Shown here in pieces: positions 16,406 to 25,743 of a DNA stretch of 41,096 nt (positions are counted from its first letter, which is position 1; the number at the start of each line of letters is the position of its first letter). The position numbers and the translations under genes are program-made. This stretch comes from Rhodospirillaceae bacterium (GTDB lineage Bacteria > Pseudomonadota > Alphaproteobacteria > Rhodospirillales > Rhodospirillaceae), in the NCBI GenBank assembly GCA_947476925.1, contig CANJSF010000031.1:1-41096 (forward strand). The letters are read 5' to 3'. The notes under the pieces were generated by a model. It was given only the letters and a program-made list of their open reading frames with translations, ran no database searches and had not been told where the DNA came from.

Positions 16406-16771
16406 ATGAAGATACCGAATGTCTTCGTCGACGCGAGTGGTCGGTCCTGCTTTGGCGAAATCGATTTGATGCTCACGGGCAACAATCGTCGGATACAAGC
16501 CAAAAATCAGGATGTTCTATATTGGCAAATGGCGATGATGCAGCCGGGGCATTTCATCGACTTTAGGCCATCAGAAGCGCCTCAATTCGTCTCAATTATG
16601 TCTGGTCGAATGGCTATCACCGCAGGCAATGGCGAAGTCAGGTATTTTTCACGTGGCGACCTGGTTATGATGCGGGACCTCGCGGGGCAAGGGCACACCA
16701 CACGCGTGCTGGGTCACGAGCCCTGCACGATGCTTAAGATCACCATGCCAAACAACCGTGAGTTCAAATGA
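16406..16771 (+). CDS. Small cupin-domain protein 1
   Basis: The 121-residue protein has a single cupin-like beta-barrel: PQFVSIMSGRMAITAGNGEV and YFSRGDLVMMRDLAGQGHTT resemble cupin motifs 1 and 2, with few of the classical metal ligands (one His near the end). It is a paralogue of the cupin at 20334, sharing the DASGRS/DANGRS opening, the (D)VLYW/AVYW block and the VxGVMSGxxEI-like core. No signal peptide, so cytosolic. The ATG at 16406 is chosen over 16388 because GAGGGG at 16391-16396 is a well-placed ribosome-binding site. It lies 89 bases before TonB receptor 3. Role unknown; it may bind the imported compound or an intermediate. Confidence 0.65.
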   Translation: MKIPNVFVDASGRSCFGEIDLMLTGNNRRIQAKNQDVLYWQMAMMQPGHFIDFRPSEAPQFVSIMSGRMAITAGNGEVRYFSRGDLVMMRDLAGQGHTTRVLGHEPCTMLKITMPNNREFK

Positions 16772-16860
16772 CAAATGGGTTCCATTTCGATCTCTAGTCG
16801 GCACAGCAAAATCATTTGCCAGAGTTGCCGCAGACTACATTTACTTCCTGGGGGAAAGTC

Positions 16861-19332
16861 GTGAATAAAAAAACATTTTTCAAAACCACATCCGCAATTG
16901 CAATCACTTCATTTGGCATTTTTGGTCCAACTCCATCGGTAATGGCACAAGGATCGGGTGGTCTTGAAGAAATCGTGGTGACCGCACGCCGTCGTGAGGA
17001 AACGCTACTGAAAGTCCCCGTGGCAATTTCTGCCGTGACCGCGTCGGCGATCGAAGATCGTGGATTGAAAACGATTCAGGAAATCTCCGAATTCACACCA
17101 GGAATGTTTTCGCAAGTCGGGGGCAACGGCCGTGTTGATCGAGCGTCCCGCCGCCTTACATTTCGTGGGTTATCGACCTCATCCGGAGCGGTATTCATTG
17201 ATGGCGCGGCCTACTCGGGCAGCGCTGCGCCAGATGTGACTGATGTTGAGCGTGTAGAAGTCTTGAAAGGGCCGCAAAGCGTGTACTTTGGTCGCGCCAC
17301 TTTCTCGGGCGCAGTCAATTATGTGACAAAGGCGCCAAGTGATACATTCAAGGGGAGTGTCAGTGCTGAAGCTTACAGTTACGAAGGCTTTAATGGATCA
17401 CTTGGGCTTGAAGGGCCGATCGTTGCTGATCGCGTTACAGCGCGCTTAAATCTTAAGCGATATTCATTCGGAGGACAGTACCGCAACGGCGGCAGTACCA
17501 ATCAGAAATTAGGAACCCAAGATTCAAAATCCATCTCTGCATCGGCAAATTTTACGCCGACAGATTCTCTAAAGATAAACGGCTATTTTGGATTTATTGA
17601 TGACAATGATGGTGTGCCCGTCACATCGACACTGAAGGTCGCAGGTGTCGGACCTAAACTAGAATGTGCACTTGGCGGTACCGGTGGCCCCTGGTGGTGC
17701 GGCGAGCTGCCAAAGGCTTCGGCAATTCCAGCCAGCAATATTTCAGTTTATGCCACGATGGACGCCTTCACTCGGCGTGAACTCCTAGACAACGTACGGG
17801 GATATCCGGTTCCTTTCGATTCGCATTGGCTGGAGCACTTCGGACTGAAACGGTATACTTACAACAGCCATATCCGCCTGGATTATGATCTCGAATCAGG
17901 CTGGGAGATTGGTTCGATTGTTGCGTACAACAAGACCAAGCAAGCGAACGTCATAGATCAGGAATATCGTGACAGTTCGAATGTGCCCAACCCTTTCTAT
18001 CCCGCAACGCCAGCCCTTCTTGCTGCAGCGTGCGCCGCTCCTGCGGGGTCTGCCGCCAATCAGCCCTGCTTCACACAGCCATTCCACCAATTGTCGCTAC
18101 TGCAACAAAGCATCAATACTGATTATAGCTTAGAATTTAGAGTCTCCAGCCCTCAAGATTCGCGCCTGCGCGGAACGTTGGGGGGCAGCTATTTCCGTAC
18201 CGACAATCCTGGTGGGTCCAATTTTGGTTTCCAAGCTGCAGGCCGGTTAACACAGGCATCTACGAAAACTGGAGTGCGCACGCCGGCAGTGTTTGGCGGA
18301 GTTTACTATGACATCACAGATGATCTGACGCTCAGCGGTGAAGCCAGATACCAATGGGACGGCATTCGTCAGCAACAGTTGTTCCCGGCATTTACGCAAA
18401 AGCTTGAAGGCACGTTTAAAAGCTTCTCGCCCCGCGTAACGCTTGACTACAACCTAACACCCGACTCCATGATGTATGGAACTTGGTCGCGTGGTTATCG
18501 TCCGGGTGGATTTAACTCGACCCTTCTCGGCCTCGCTCAATCTATTCTCGATCAGATCGCCACTCTGGGAACAAATCTTAACTTCAGACAAGAAAAACTG
18601 GATAACTTTGAATTGGGCCACAAGGCCACTTGGTTTGACGGGACCCTTCGTACAACTGCGGCTCTCTATTACATGAAATGGCGTGATGGCCAGGTCGCCA
18701 ATACTCAGTTCTTTACGCGTCCTGATGGCAGCACCGGGAGTGCGACTGTCACCCAGAATATTGGGCAAGTGAATCTCAAAGGCGTAGAACTTGAGGCCGA
18801 TATCGCTGCCACAGATCACTTAACGATTTCTGCAACTTTTGATCATTCGATCAACAAGATCAAAAATTATGTCTTTACGCCTGACGGCCTGAGAATCAGA
18901 AACAGCACGAATGTCAATGGCAACCGCCTTGACCAGTCCCCGGCTTGGGCCTGGACCATCTCGCCGAGCTACTCAGATGATCTGGTCGGTGAATGGAAAT
19001 GGTTTGCTCGCGTAGACTACCGTCATCGCGGCAAAGTGTTTTTCGACCAAACGAATGTGGGTTGGCTCGCATCGCGGGATCTGTTTAACGGTCGAGTGGG
19101 TATTGAGGGCGAAAGTCTCAAAGTCGAACTATATGTGAACAATATCTTTAATGACAAGAAACTGACTGAAGCGATCCGTGGTAACGACACCCTCTATGGC
19201 GTCGTCACTCCGGGATGTCCGCCGTGCACCGTTGTGCAGCCGACTCTACGCGGGGGTTCGGTCTTGAACGAGTTGCGTATCGGTTTGCCGGTTAAGCGGA
19301 CCTTCGGCATCTCGGCCAAATATGATTTTTGA
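16861..19332 (+). CDS. TonB-dependent receptor 3
   Basis: The 823-residue receptor has a Lys-rich N-terminus and a signal peptide ending near SVMA. The plug begins EEIVVTARRREE and carries FRGLSTSSGAVFIDGAAYSG and ERVEVLKGPQSVYFGRATFS. The barrel ends in KYDF. The GTG at 16861 with upstream GGGGGAAAG is preferred; an upstream TTG at 16816 would bury the signal peptide. It is the paralogue of receptor 2, including the two-Cys ECALGGTGG/WWCGE loop. It is flanked by cupin genes on both sides (16406, 19349 and 20334), which suggests a local unit for recognising and processing one ligand. The ligand is unknown. Confidence 0.93.
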   Translation: MNKKTFFKTTSAIAITSFGIFGPTPSVMAQGSGGLEEIVVTARRREETLLKVPVAISAVTASAIEDRGLKTIQEISEFTPGMFSQVGGNGRVDRASRRLTFRGLSTSSGAVFIDGAAYSGSAAPDVTDVERVEVLKGPQSVYFGRATFSGAVNYVTKAPSDTFKGSVSAEAYSYEGFNGSLGLEGPIVADRVTARLNLKRYSFGGQYRNGGSTNQKLGTQDSKSISASANFTPTDSLKINGYFGFIDDNDGVPVTSTLKVAGVGPKLECALGGTGGPWWCGELPKASAIPASNISVYATMDAFTRRELLDNVRGYPVPFDSHWLEHFGLKRYTYNSHIRLDYDLESGWEIGSIVAYNKTKQANVIDQEYRDSSNVPNPFYPATPALLAAACAAPAGSAANQPCFTQPFHQLSLLQQSINTDYSLEFRVSSPQDSRLRGTLGGSYFRTDNPGGSNFGFQAAGRLTQASTKTGVRTPAVFGGVYYDITDDLTLSGEARYQWDGIRQQQLFPAFTQKLEGTFKSFSPRVTLDYNLTPDSMMYGTWSRGYRPGGFNSTLLGLAQSILDQIATLGTNLNFRQEKLDNFELGHKATWFDGTLRTTAALYYMKWRDGQVANTQFFTRPDGSTGSATVTQNIGQVNLKGVELEADIAATDHLTISATFDHSINKIKNYVFTPDGLRIRNSTNVNGNRLDQSPAWAWTISPSYSDDLVGEWKWFARVDYRHRGKVFFDQTNVGWLASRDLFNGRVGIEGESLKVELYVNNIFNDKKLTEAIRGNDTLYGVVTPGCPPCTVVQPTLRGGSVLNELRIGLPVKRTFGISAKYDF

Positions 19333-19348
19333 GGCGCATAACAGATCG

Positions 19349-20293
19349 ATGTCCGATCACATGATGGACCGCCGCAGTTTTTCCTTATGTGCGGTTTCCG
19401 CCGCGACGTTACCCGTCCTTGGGTCGCGTCGCGCGGCTGCGGCGGGGCCTGATTTACCTCAGGCTCTCGTTTTTATTGCCGAAAAGGACGCTAAGACGCT
19501 CCCAATGGCCGAATGGGACGTGGTCCAACTCGATGCTGCCGAGCAGGCGGGGAGCAGAGTGCTGATTGCCGAGGGGCAAGAGAGCGTTGAAAAGGCACCG
19601 GCGAACGCTTCTCGGTATTTGGCTAGGAGCTACAAATTTCCAAGTGGCGCTGTCCGGGTATTATCTTGGGCGAAAGGTCAGGGTCCGGTCATTCATCAAA
19701 TCACCTTCGAAACTGAGATTTATGTGCTGGAAGGTGCAGTTGATGTGGAGATACGCGGCAACACAACCCGGCTCAACGCGGGCGATGCGGCGAGTATGCC
19801 AAGCGGCGTACTGCGCAATATGAAGCCGAAAGGCAACACGGTTGTTCTTCAATTTTTCGTGGCCAATACGCTCAAGGACGCAGAGGGCATGGTCGTGCGT
19901 GGCAAGGATCTGGATAGATCCATGGTTGTGCAATGGCAGGTCGACGGTAAAGCGATGAGTGTTAGCACGCATGAAGAGGCCAAAAAGGCGCCGCAGAATG
20001 CGGCACGCTATTTCGTCAAACGGTATGCCTTTCCAGGAAACTCTATCCGCCTCGCCACGCTGAAAAAGGGTGGGGTGACCAATATTGGAACTACCTCACG
20101 CGCGGACGTTTTGATTTACGTCTCGAAGGGACGCATGCGCCGCACCGAGGGTGATTATACCTTCGAGGTCGTTGCGGGCGATGCGGTTCGTGAAGAGCTT
20201 GGTAAGAGCGGGTTTTGGGAATTGCTCGAGGACTCGGAATTCATTGCAACTGACGCGCCGTTCAATCCGAATCGTGCGTGGGCTAATCCTTAA
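19349..20293 (+). CDS. Tat-exported bicupin protein
   Basis: The 314-residue protein begins with a Tat-like signal (MDRRSFSLCAVSAATLPVLG, then AAAAG). It contains two cupin halves that are repeats of each other: each starts with A-P-x-N-A-x-R-Y near residues about 85 and 217 and continues to GDA (AGDAASMPSG; AGDAVREELG). Bicupins include dioxygenases, decarboxylases and lyases; a His-rich metal centre is only partly visible (VIHQITFETEIYVLEG), and the second half lacks obvious His ligands. It begins just after the receptor 3 stop, so co-expression is likely. Alternative ATGs at 19322 and 19361 exist; 19349 is a compromise. Enzyme or binding protein is undecided. Confidence 0.65.
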   Translation: MSDHMMDRRSFSLCAVSAATLPVLGSRRAAAAGPDLPQALVFIAEKDAKTLPMAEWDVVQLDAAEQAGSRVLIAEGQESVEKAPANASRYLARSYKFPSGAVRVLSWAKGQGPVIHQITFETEIYVLEGAVDVEIRGNTTRLNAGDAASMPSGVLRNMKPKGNTVVLQFFVANTLKDAEGMVVRGKDLDRSMVVQWQVDGKAMSVSTHEEAKKAPQNAARYFVKRYAFPGNSIRLATLKKGGVTNIGTTSRADVLIYVSKGRMRRTEGDYTFEVVAGDAVREELGKSGFWELLEDSEFIATDAPFNPNRAWANP

Positions 20294-20333
20294 CCTATCA
20301 CAGACCAAGGCTTGCTAAGGAAGGACAGGGGTC

Positions 20334-20711
20334 ATGAAAATTTGCGCGATGGGAATGGATGCCAATGGTAGGTCATTCGCGACGCATGTCGATATTCCAC
20401 TCATCGGGGTCAATGAGATGGAGGCGGTCAGCGCCAAGCAAGATGCTGTATATTGGGGTTTGGCGTTTAACCAGAATAGCCCATTGAATAATGAATATGA
20501 GATGCACCTTACGAACCAGCCGCGCATTGTGGGCGTGATGTCTGGGCATGCAGAAATCACAATGCAGGACGGAGAGGTGTGCCGCTTAGCGCCTGGCGAG
20601 TTTATATTCGTCCATGGTCGTGCCCTGCATCATTCGACCATGCGCAGCACAGTTCCAACGACCACATTAAACGTTACGTTTCCTGGTACGGCAGGATTCA
20701 CATTCAAATAA
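20334..20711 (+). CDS. Small cupin-domain protein 2
   Basis: The 125-residue single-domain cupin has GVMSGHAEITMQDGEVCRLAPGEFIFVHGRALHHST, read as two segments around residues 70-103, matching cupin motifs 1 and 2; His residues in HGRALHH could bind metal. It is a paralogue of the cupin at 16406. No signal peptide. AAGGA upstream of the ATG is a good ribosome-binding site. It follows the bicupin by 40 bases and precedes the tannase-family gene by 53, in the same direction, so it probably belongs to the receptor 3 operon. Confidence 0.7.
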   Translation: MKICAMGMDANGRSFATHVDIPLIGVNEMEAVSAKQDAVYWGLAFNQNSPLNNEYEMHLTNQPRIVGVMSGHAEITMQDGEVCRLAPGEFIFVHGRALHHSTMRSTVPTTTLNVTFPGTAGFTFK

Positions 20712-20764
20712 GCCGAGCAGCTGAATAATTTTGTTCGCGAGTTTGCTATAGCTAGGGAAATTCC

Positions 20765-22339
20765 ATGACGAGTATTCAAGCCATTGTTCGCCTGTCAGCC
20801 TTGATTGTGGCTATTCAAATGTGGGGCCCTTCTGCATTTGCGGCGACGGAAGAACAATGTCGCGCGCTTTCGATGCAGGACTTTAGCCGCGTGCCTGATG
20901 CGCCGACGCGCATCACAGCCTCAACCGTAGTTCCCGCTCAGGGTGCCGTGCCGAGTTACTGTCGTGTCGAGGCCTATATTGCTCCACAAGTTGGATATGA
21001 AGGCCACCTACCGCTTGATAACTGGAATGGAAAATTTGTTTTTCAGGGCTGTGGCGCGATGTGTGGCTCTTTTCAGGGCCTCTCCTCGTGCCCCGCAGCA
21101 TTGGCAAAAGGCTACGCATGCGCCACGACCGACATGGGTCACCGCGCTCCTAGTCAAGACGGTAAATGGGCGTATCAGAACCCTACCGCCGAGATAGATG
21201 TCGGCCACCGCGCCACTCACGTTGCGACCGTCGCAGGAAAGGCCATCGCAGAAGTCTTTTACGGCGCTGAGATCAAACGGGCTTACTTCCAAGGATGTTC
21301 GACGGGCGGAAGGCAGGCGTTGGTTGAAGCAAACCGTTATCCACTTGATTACGACGGCATCATTGGGGGCGCCCCAGTGCTTTATTCGCCGATGGGGCCG
21401 CCATTACAACTATTCTGGGATGTGACGGCAAATATTGGGCCTGACGGCAAACCAATTCTCGATCCAGCGAAGCTGCCGATTTTGGCTAAGGCAGTCATGA
21501 ATGCGTGTGACGCAACCGATGGTCTGAAGGACGGCACGATCGGCGATCCACGATCATGCAAGTTTGATCCTGCAGCACTTAAATGTAGTGCTGGCCAAAC
21601 GAGCGAGTGTCTCACAGATTCTGAAATTGGCGTCGTACGCAAGCTTTATGAAGGGCCACGTACGAGCAAGGGTTTATTGAAACGCGTCGGCGGTCAACCT
21701 TTTGGGACTGAGCTCTCATGGGCAGGGTTTATCGGCGGCAGAAACTCTGCGAATTACAATTGGGCCAATGAAAACTTAAGATATCTGGCCTTTCCACTCG
21801 ACCCCGGCCCCGGCTATGACGTCTCACAGTTTGATTGGGATCGCGATCCCCAACGGCTGAGCTATAGTCACATGACGGCAGCAAACCCTGACCTTGAACT
21901 CTTTGCTGAAAAGGGAGGGAAACTCATCCTCTTTCACGGTTGGGCGGATCCCGCGATCCCGGCTACAGTCACGATAGGCTACTATGAGCAACTCACCCGC
22001 ACGATGGGCGGGCCAAAAGCAACCAAAGACTTCGCGCGCCTCTTCTTGCTCCCGGGCCTGGGCCACTGCCGTGGAGGCGCAGGTGCCACTTATATGGATG
22101 TCCTGGCGGAACTTGATGCCTGGGTCGAAGGCGGTCGGGCGCCCGATCAAGTGATGTCGTACGCGGTTCCCGATACCGGCCCGAACGAAGCGCCAAAGGG
22201 ATACAACGGCAGAAACATCCAGGATTTCAAGCCAAAGTTCACGCGGCCGTTGTTCCCGTACCCAGACCAGGCGCGTTTTTCTGGCAAAGGTGATCCCAAT
22301 GACGCCAAAAACTTCAAGCGGGTGAGCAGTGACCGATAG
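20765..22339 (+). CDS. Tannase/feruloyl esterase family hydrolase
   Basis: The 524-residue secreted alpha/beta-hydrolase has a signal peptide ending near FAA. The family CS-D-HC signature is complete: Cys178-Ser179 in QGCSTGGRQ (nucleophile), Asp395 in GWADPAIP, and His434-Cys435 in GLGHCRGG, where the two Cys would form the disulphide next to the active site. The large lid insertion lies between residues about 205 and 380. Members hydrolyse gallate, ferulate or other aromatic esters; MHETase belongs to the same family, so specificity cannot be read from the motifs. The context of receptors, cupins and a CoA-dependent operon fits release of an aromatic acid outside the cytoplasm followed by uptake. 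AGGGAAA precedes the ATG. Confidence 0.9.
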   Translation: MTSIQAIVRLSALIVAIQMWGPSAFAATEEQCRALSMQDFSRVPDAPTRITASTVVPAQGAVPSYCRVEAYIAPQVGYEGHLPLDNWNGKFVFQGCGAMCGSFQGLSSCPAALAKGYACATTDMGHRAPSQDGKWAYQNPTAEIDVGHRATHVATVAGKAIAEVFYGAEIKRAYFQGCSTGGRQALVEANRYPLDYDGIIGGAPVLYSPMGPPLQLFWDVTANIGPDGKPILDPAKLPILAKAVMNACDATDGLKDGTIGDPRSCKFDPAALKCSAGQTSECLTDSEIGVVRKLYEGPRTSKGLLKRVGGQPFGTELSWAGFIGGRNSANYNWANENLRYLAFPLDPGPGYDVSQFDWDRDPQRLSYSHMTAANPDLELFAEKGGKLILFHGWADPAIPATVTIGYYEQLTRTMGGPKATKDFARLFLLPGLGHCRGGAGATYMDVLAELDAWVEGGRAPDQVMSYAVPDTGPNEAPKGYNGRNIQDFKPKFTRPLFPYPDQARFSGKGDPNDAKNFKRVSSDR

Positions 22340-22859
22340 TCCCAGGAGCGGTGGATCGTCTCCACGTAACGCATCGCCATCGTTGCGCGCGGCTTGCGCG
22401 CTTGTGCTTAGCTTGACCTGGGCGGTGTCGGCCAACGCAGCCCCGCCAATGCCTCCCGATCCGTCTATGACTGGACCGTCGCTCAAATTCCGCATCAATC
22501 TGTCGCCCGATGAAGAAAGCCACGTGGTCAAAAGCCCCGCCAAGGGCGTCGGCGAGTTGACCCTAGATCGGGAGACAATGCGGTTGTCTTGGGTGATCAC
22601 TTACGAGGATATGACGAGCAAATCGATCGCCGCTCACGTTCATGGGCCGCAAACTCCGGGAGGTAATGCCGGGGTATTGTTTCCGCTTGCCCCCGGTGCG
22701 GTCACGAGCCCGATCAAAGGGTCTTTGATCCTGAACGAAGGCCAGCTTGAATACATTCTAACCGGGCGAGCCTACGTCAATATTCACACAGAACGGCATC
22801 CGGACGGAGAATTGCGCGCACCAATCATGCGGGTCAGGGCTGATCGACCGACCCAGTAA
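22329..22859 (+). CDS. CHRD domain protein
   Basis: The 176-residue secreted protein starts with GTG at 22329, overlapping the tannase-family stop by 11 bases, so translation is probably coupled. A signal peptide (LRAACALVLSLTWAVSANAA) is followed by one CHRD domain: LKFRINLSPDEES, ELTLDRETMRLSWVITYEDM, AAHVHGPQTPGGN, and NIHTERHPDGELRAPI, the last two being the conserved His-containing blocks. CHRD domains occur in chordin and many bacterial secreted proteins with no assigned biochemical role. Linked by overlap to the esterase, it may help bind its substrate or partner at the cell surface; that is inference. Confidence 0.85.
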   Translation: MTDSPRSGGSSPRNASPSLRAACALVLSLTWAVSANAAPPMPPDPSMTGPSLKFRINLSPDEESHVVKSPAKGVGELTLDRETMRLSWVITYEDMTSKSIAAHVHGPQTPGGNAGVLFPLAPGAVTSPIKGSLILNEGQLEYILTGRAYVNIHTERHPDGELRAPIMRVRADRPTQ

Positions 22860-22996
22860 TTGGGACGGATTAGCGACTTGGGCCGCGTGCTGGCTGTCCG
22901 CGTTATGAAAGTTGAGTTGGATTAAATGCAACAGAAACCCAGTTCGAGTGATATTCTCTCCGCTCACAACTCTTTGACGGCATAGGACGTGCGCCC

Positions 22997-24109
22997 ATGA
23001 TCCGGCCAAATACCATAGCGACTTTCCTGCTAGCCTTTGTGATCTCCGATGCGGCTCTAGCCGCGCCGCCGCCGGGGCGTACGCTCGGTTTCGTTATCAG
23101 GAACTGGTACACGGCTATTTATGAAACCAAGTTCATGGACGAATGTCCGCTCGGCCTCAACATTTCCAACGATGAATACTGGTGGCGCGGGTTGCCGTCG
23201 CAGGAAGAGCGCGCACGTCGAACCGAAAATGGTTTGATCCATACACTCAACCGCTGGGGCCCATCGGCTGCCCGCGGACCAGGAAACGAAAACGTCTGTC
23301 TCAATCCTTACATCATCAAGGACCCACAATTTCTGACGATCGAAGGGAAGACTTCGTTCGGCGCCAATCTCGATGGCGACTCAACCGGCAAAGCGACAGC
23401 TAAGACGTGTGCCCACGAAAATTTCACTGGCGTGTGGGGCGAGCCAGGTGTCGACAATCAGATGTATCGCCTGCTGGGTTGCATCTATGGCTTTCGCGCC
23501 GATGGCATCTTCGAAGTTAACGCCGACGAAATGCGCGGCACCAGCGGGCTTGGTATCACCTTGATCGAAGTCACCAACGTTGACGACGCGCGCAACGACG
23601 ATGACGTGACGTTGACGTTTTATCGTTCGGTTGACCAATTCACGCTCGATCCCAACGGCCAACCGCTGCCATTCGCGACTTATCGCATTGATGTCAGTCC
23701 TGACGGCACGCAGCGTTATGGACATTCGCTGAAGGGCAAGATCAAGGATGGCAAAATCACGTCGGAACAGGGCGATGTTCGATTGCCATTTTACGGCAAC
23801 TACAACTTCATGCACCCGGTCATCAAAGAGATGTCGGTCGATCTGGAAGTGTCAAACGACGGAAAGAAACTGACCGGGTTCGTCAATGGCTACTATGATG
23901 TCGACGAATTCGTCTACCACGTGACTGGGGTTGGAGCTGTGATCTCGACTGCGGGCTACAGCTGCCCTGGCCTTGCCGAATATGCCTGGAAGTTGGCCGA
24001 CGGTCATCCTGACGAAAACGGCAAGTGCACCACAATTTCATCCAGTTTCAAGGTGACCGGCTATGCCGCGTTCATCAAGAAGCCCGACGCGAAAGTTTCG
24101 CAGAAATAA
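22997..24109 (+). CDS. Unrecognised periplasmic protein, first gene of the DUF1592/DUF1552 operon
   Basis: I do not recognise this 370-residue protein. It has a signal peptide (FLLAFVISDAALA, cut before APPP), several Cys (near residues 50, 103, 137, 158, 318 and 334) that could form disulphides, and aromatic motifs such as NDEYWWRGLPSQ. The second half is beta-rich and acidic (DDARNDDDV), ending in Lys-rich FIKKPDAKVSQK, and it lacks transmembrane helices after the signal. It is followed by the DUF1592-type gene after 14 bases and then by DUF1552 and COG4315 genes. That constant tight linkage suggests a shared extracytoplasmic process, possibly as substrate-binding or structural subunit. AGGA lies upstream of the ATG. 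Confidence 0.75.
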   Translation: MIRPNTIATFLLAFVISDAALAAPPPGRTLGFVIRNWYTAIYETKFMDECPLGLNISNDEYWWRGLPSQEERARRTENGLIHTLNRWGPSAARGPGNENVCLNPYIIKDPQFLTIEGKTSFGANLDGDSTGKATAKTCAHENFTGVWGEPGVDNQMYRLLGCIYGFRADGIFEVNADEMRGTSGLGITLIEVTNVDDARNDDDVTLTFYRSVDQFTLDPNGQPLPFATYRIDVSPDGTQRYGHSLKGKIKDGKITSEQGDVRLPFYGNYNFMHPVIKEMSVDLEVSNDGKKLTGFVNGYYDVDEFVYHVTGVGAVISTAGYSCPGLAEYAWKLADGHPDENGKCTTISSSFKVTGYAAFIKKPDAKVSQK

Positions 24110-24123
24110 TAGGTTCTCGGACG

Positions 24124-25743
24124 ATGACACGAGCAATGAAATTCGGGGTGGTTGTTGCGGCCTTGGCGGTGCTAACGGGCTGCGGCGATAGCGAGCCGGT
24201 CGTCAAGGGCGGCCAACCCGAGATGCGCCGCTTGACCCAGGAGCAGTACTCCAACATCGTTGCTGATCTATTTGGAGATCATATTGTCGTCGGCGGCCAA
24301 TTCGATCCGCTGCCGCGGACCGACGGATTGATGGCAATTGGCGCGCCGATGGCGCGAGTCACACCGGCAGGCTTCGAAAGATTTTATGAACTTGGCCGAT
24401 CCATCGCCGCGCAAGTCATTGCACCAGACAACCGACACGATGTGATCCCTTGCCGCCCGGCGGTTGCCACGACTCCGGACGACGCCTGCGCCGCGAAATT
24501 CTTCTCCCAAGTAGGGCGTTTGCTCTATCGCCGTGCCCTGACAGAGCAGGAACGCGGCACGGCCGTTAAGGCAGCACACGACGCCGCAGTGTCGGCGTCC
24601 GACTTCTATGAAGGGATTGCTGAGGGACTGGCCGGGTTGATGACGACGCCGCAGTTTCTATTCGTTATTGATGAAACCGAACCTGACCCGACGCGGACGG
24701 GGCAAATACGCCTGACCGGAACGGCCAAGGCCTCGCGCTTAAGTTTCTTGATCTGGAACACGACGCCCGATGAGATGCTGTTGGCAGCAGCCGAAAAAGG
24801 CGAGCTACACACCAAAAAAGGTCTCGAGAAACAGGTCGACCGGCTTTTAGCCTCGCAACGGGTCGAGATTGGTGCGCGCGCATTCTTTGCAGACTTTCTC
24901 AACTTCGAGAAATTCGAGATTCTTGAAAAAGACCCGGTGATCTATCCATCGTTTTCGATACGTGTCGCAGAAGATGCCCGCGAACAAATGCTCAAGACTA
25001 TCTATGATCACCTGTACGTCCGTGGGCAGGACTACCGCGACCTATTCACGACGGGCAAAACATTCATCAGCCCGAATTTGGGACGGATCTACCGCGTGCC
25101 TGTCGATCGCCCCGACGGTGGCTGGATGCCCTATGAGTTCGGGCCGGATGAAAACTATTCCGGGTTACTGACACAGGTGGGATTTCTCGCTCTTCATGCG
25201 CATCCGGGGCGCAGCTCGCCGACGTTGCGCGGGCGCGCGCTGCGTGAAGTTCTGCTCTGCCAAAAGGTTCCTGACCCGCCGGGCAATGTTGATCAAACTC
25301 TGTTCCTTGATCCCAACTCGCCAGTAAAAACGGCGAGGGATCGTCTGACGGCGCACGCTACCAATGCGACTTGCGCCGGCTGCCACAAGCTGACCGACCC
25401 GATTGGCTTGGGTCTCGAGCGTTTCGACGGTGTTGGTGAATTCCGCACCACTGAAAATGGTGCGCCGATCGATATTGCCGGTGACCTCGACGGCGTTCCC
25501 TACGGTGACGCCAAGGAATTGGGCCGTGTGATGCGGAACAACCCGTCGACGACGTCTTGCATCGTCAATCGCGTGACGTCCTATGCGCTGGGGCGCGCTC
25601 TCACTCGCGACGACGAGCCGCTGGCTGCCTACCTTGAGAAATCTTTCGCCGTTCAGAAATACAATCTGCCGAAGCTGCTGCGCGTGATCGCGACTGGCGA
25701 TGCGCTATACACCGTTACAAAACCCAAGGAGGGCACGTCATGA
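24124..25743 (+). CDS. DUF1592/DUF1588/DUF1585 cytochrome-like lipoprotein
   Basis: The 539-residue protein has a lipobox (AVLTGC, Cys about 19) and the domain series of the planctomycete/myxobacterial DUF1592 proteins: an N-terminal DUF1587/1595-like part (RRLTQEQYSNIVADLFG; RLLYRRALTEQE), DUF1592 in the middle (SRLSFLIWNTTPDEMLLAAA), DUF1588 (FLALHAHPGRSSPTLRG) and DUF1585 at the end. A c-type haem motif CAGCH is at residues 417-421, followed by KLTDPIGLGLERFD, so it is probably a monohaem membrane-anchored redox protein. Function is undefined in the family. The ATG at 24124 is preferred; starting at 24025 would overlap the previous gene and lose the lipobox. Its stop overlaps the DUF1552 start (ATGA). 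Confidence 0.9.
   Translation: MTRAMKFGVVVAALAVLTGCGDSEPVVKGGQPEMRRLTQEQYSNIVADLFGDHIVVGGQFDPLPRTDGLMAIGAPMARVTPAGFERFYELGRSIAAQVIAPDNRHDVIPCRPAVATTPDDACAAKFFSQVGRLLYRRALTEQERGTAVKAAHDAAVSASDFYEGIAEGLAGLMTTPQFLFVIDETEPDPTRTGQIRLTGTAKASRLSFLIWNTTPDEMLLAAAEKGELHTKKGLEKQVDRLLASQRVEIGARAFFADFLNFEKFEILEKDPVIYPSFSIRVAEDAREQMLKTIYDHLYVRGQDYRDLFTTGKTFISPNLGRIYRVPVDRPDGGWMPYEFGPDENYSGLLTQVGFLALHAHPGRSSPTLRGRALREVLLCQKVPDPPGNVDQTLFLDPNSPVKTARDRLTAHATNATCAGCHKLTDPIGLGLERFDGVGEFRTTENGAPIDIAGDLDGVPYGDAKELGRVMRNNPSTTSCIVNRVTSYALGRALTRDDEPLAAYLEKSFAVQKYNLPKLLRVIATGDALYTVTKPKEGTS

Noticed and set aside
24025-24123. Upstream start for the DUF1592 protein
   Set aside because: It would overlap the preceding gene by 85 bases and hide the lipoprotein signal; ATG 24124 gives a proper lipobox.
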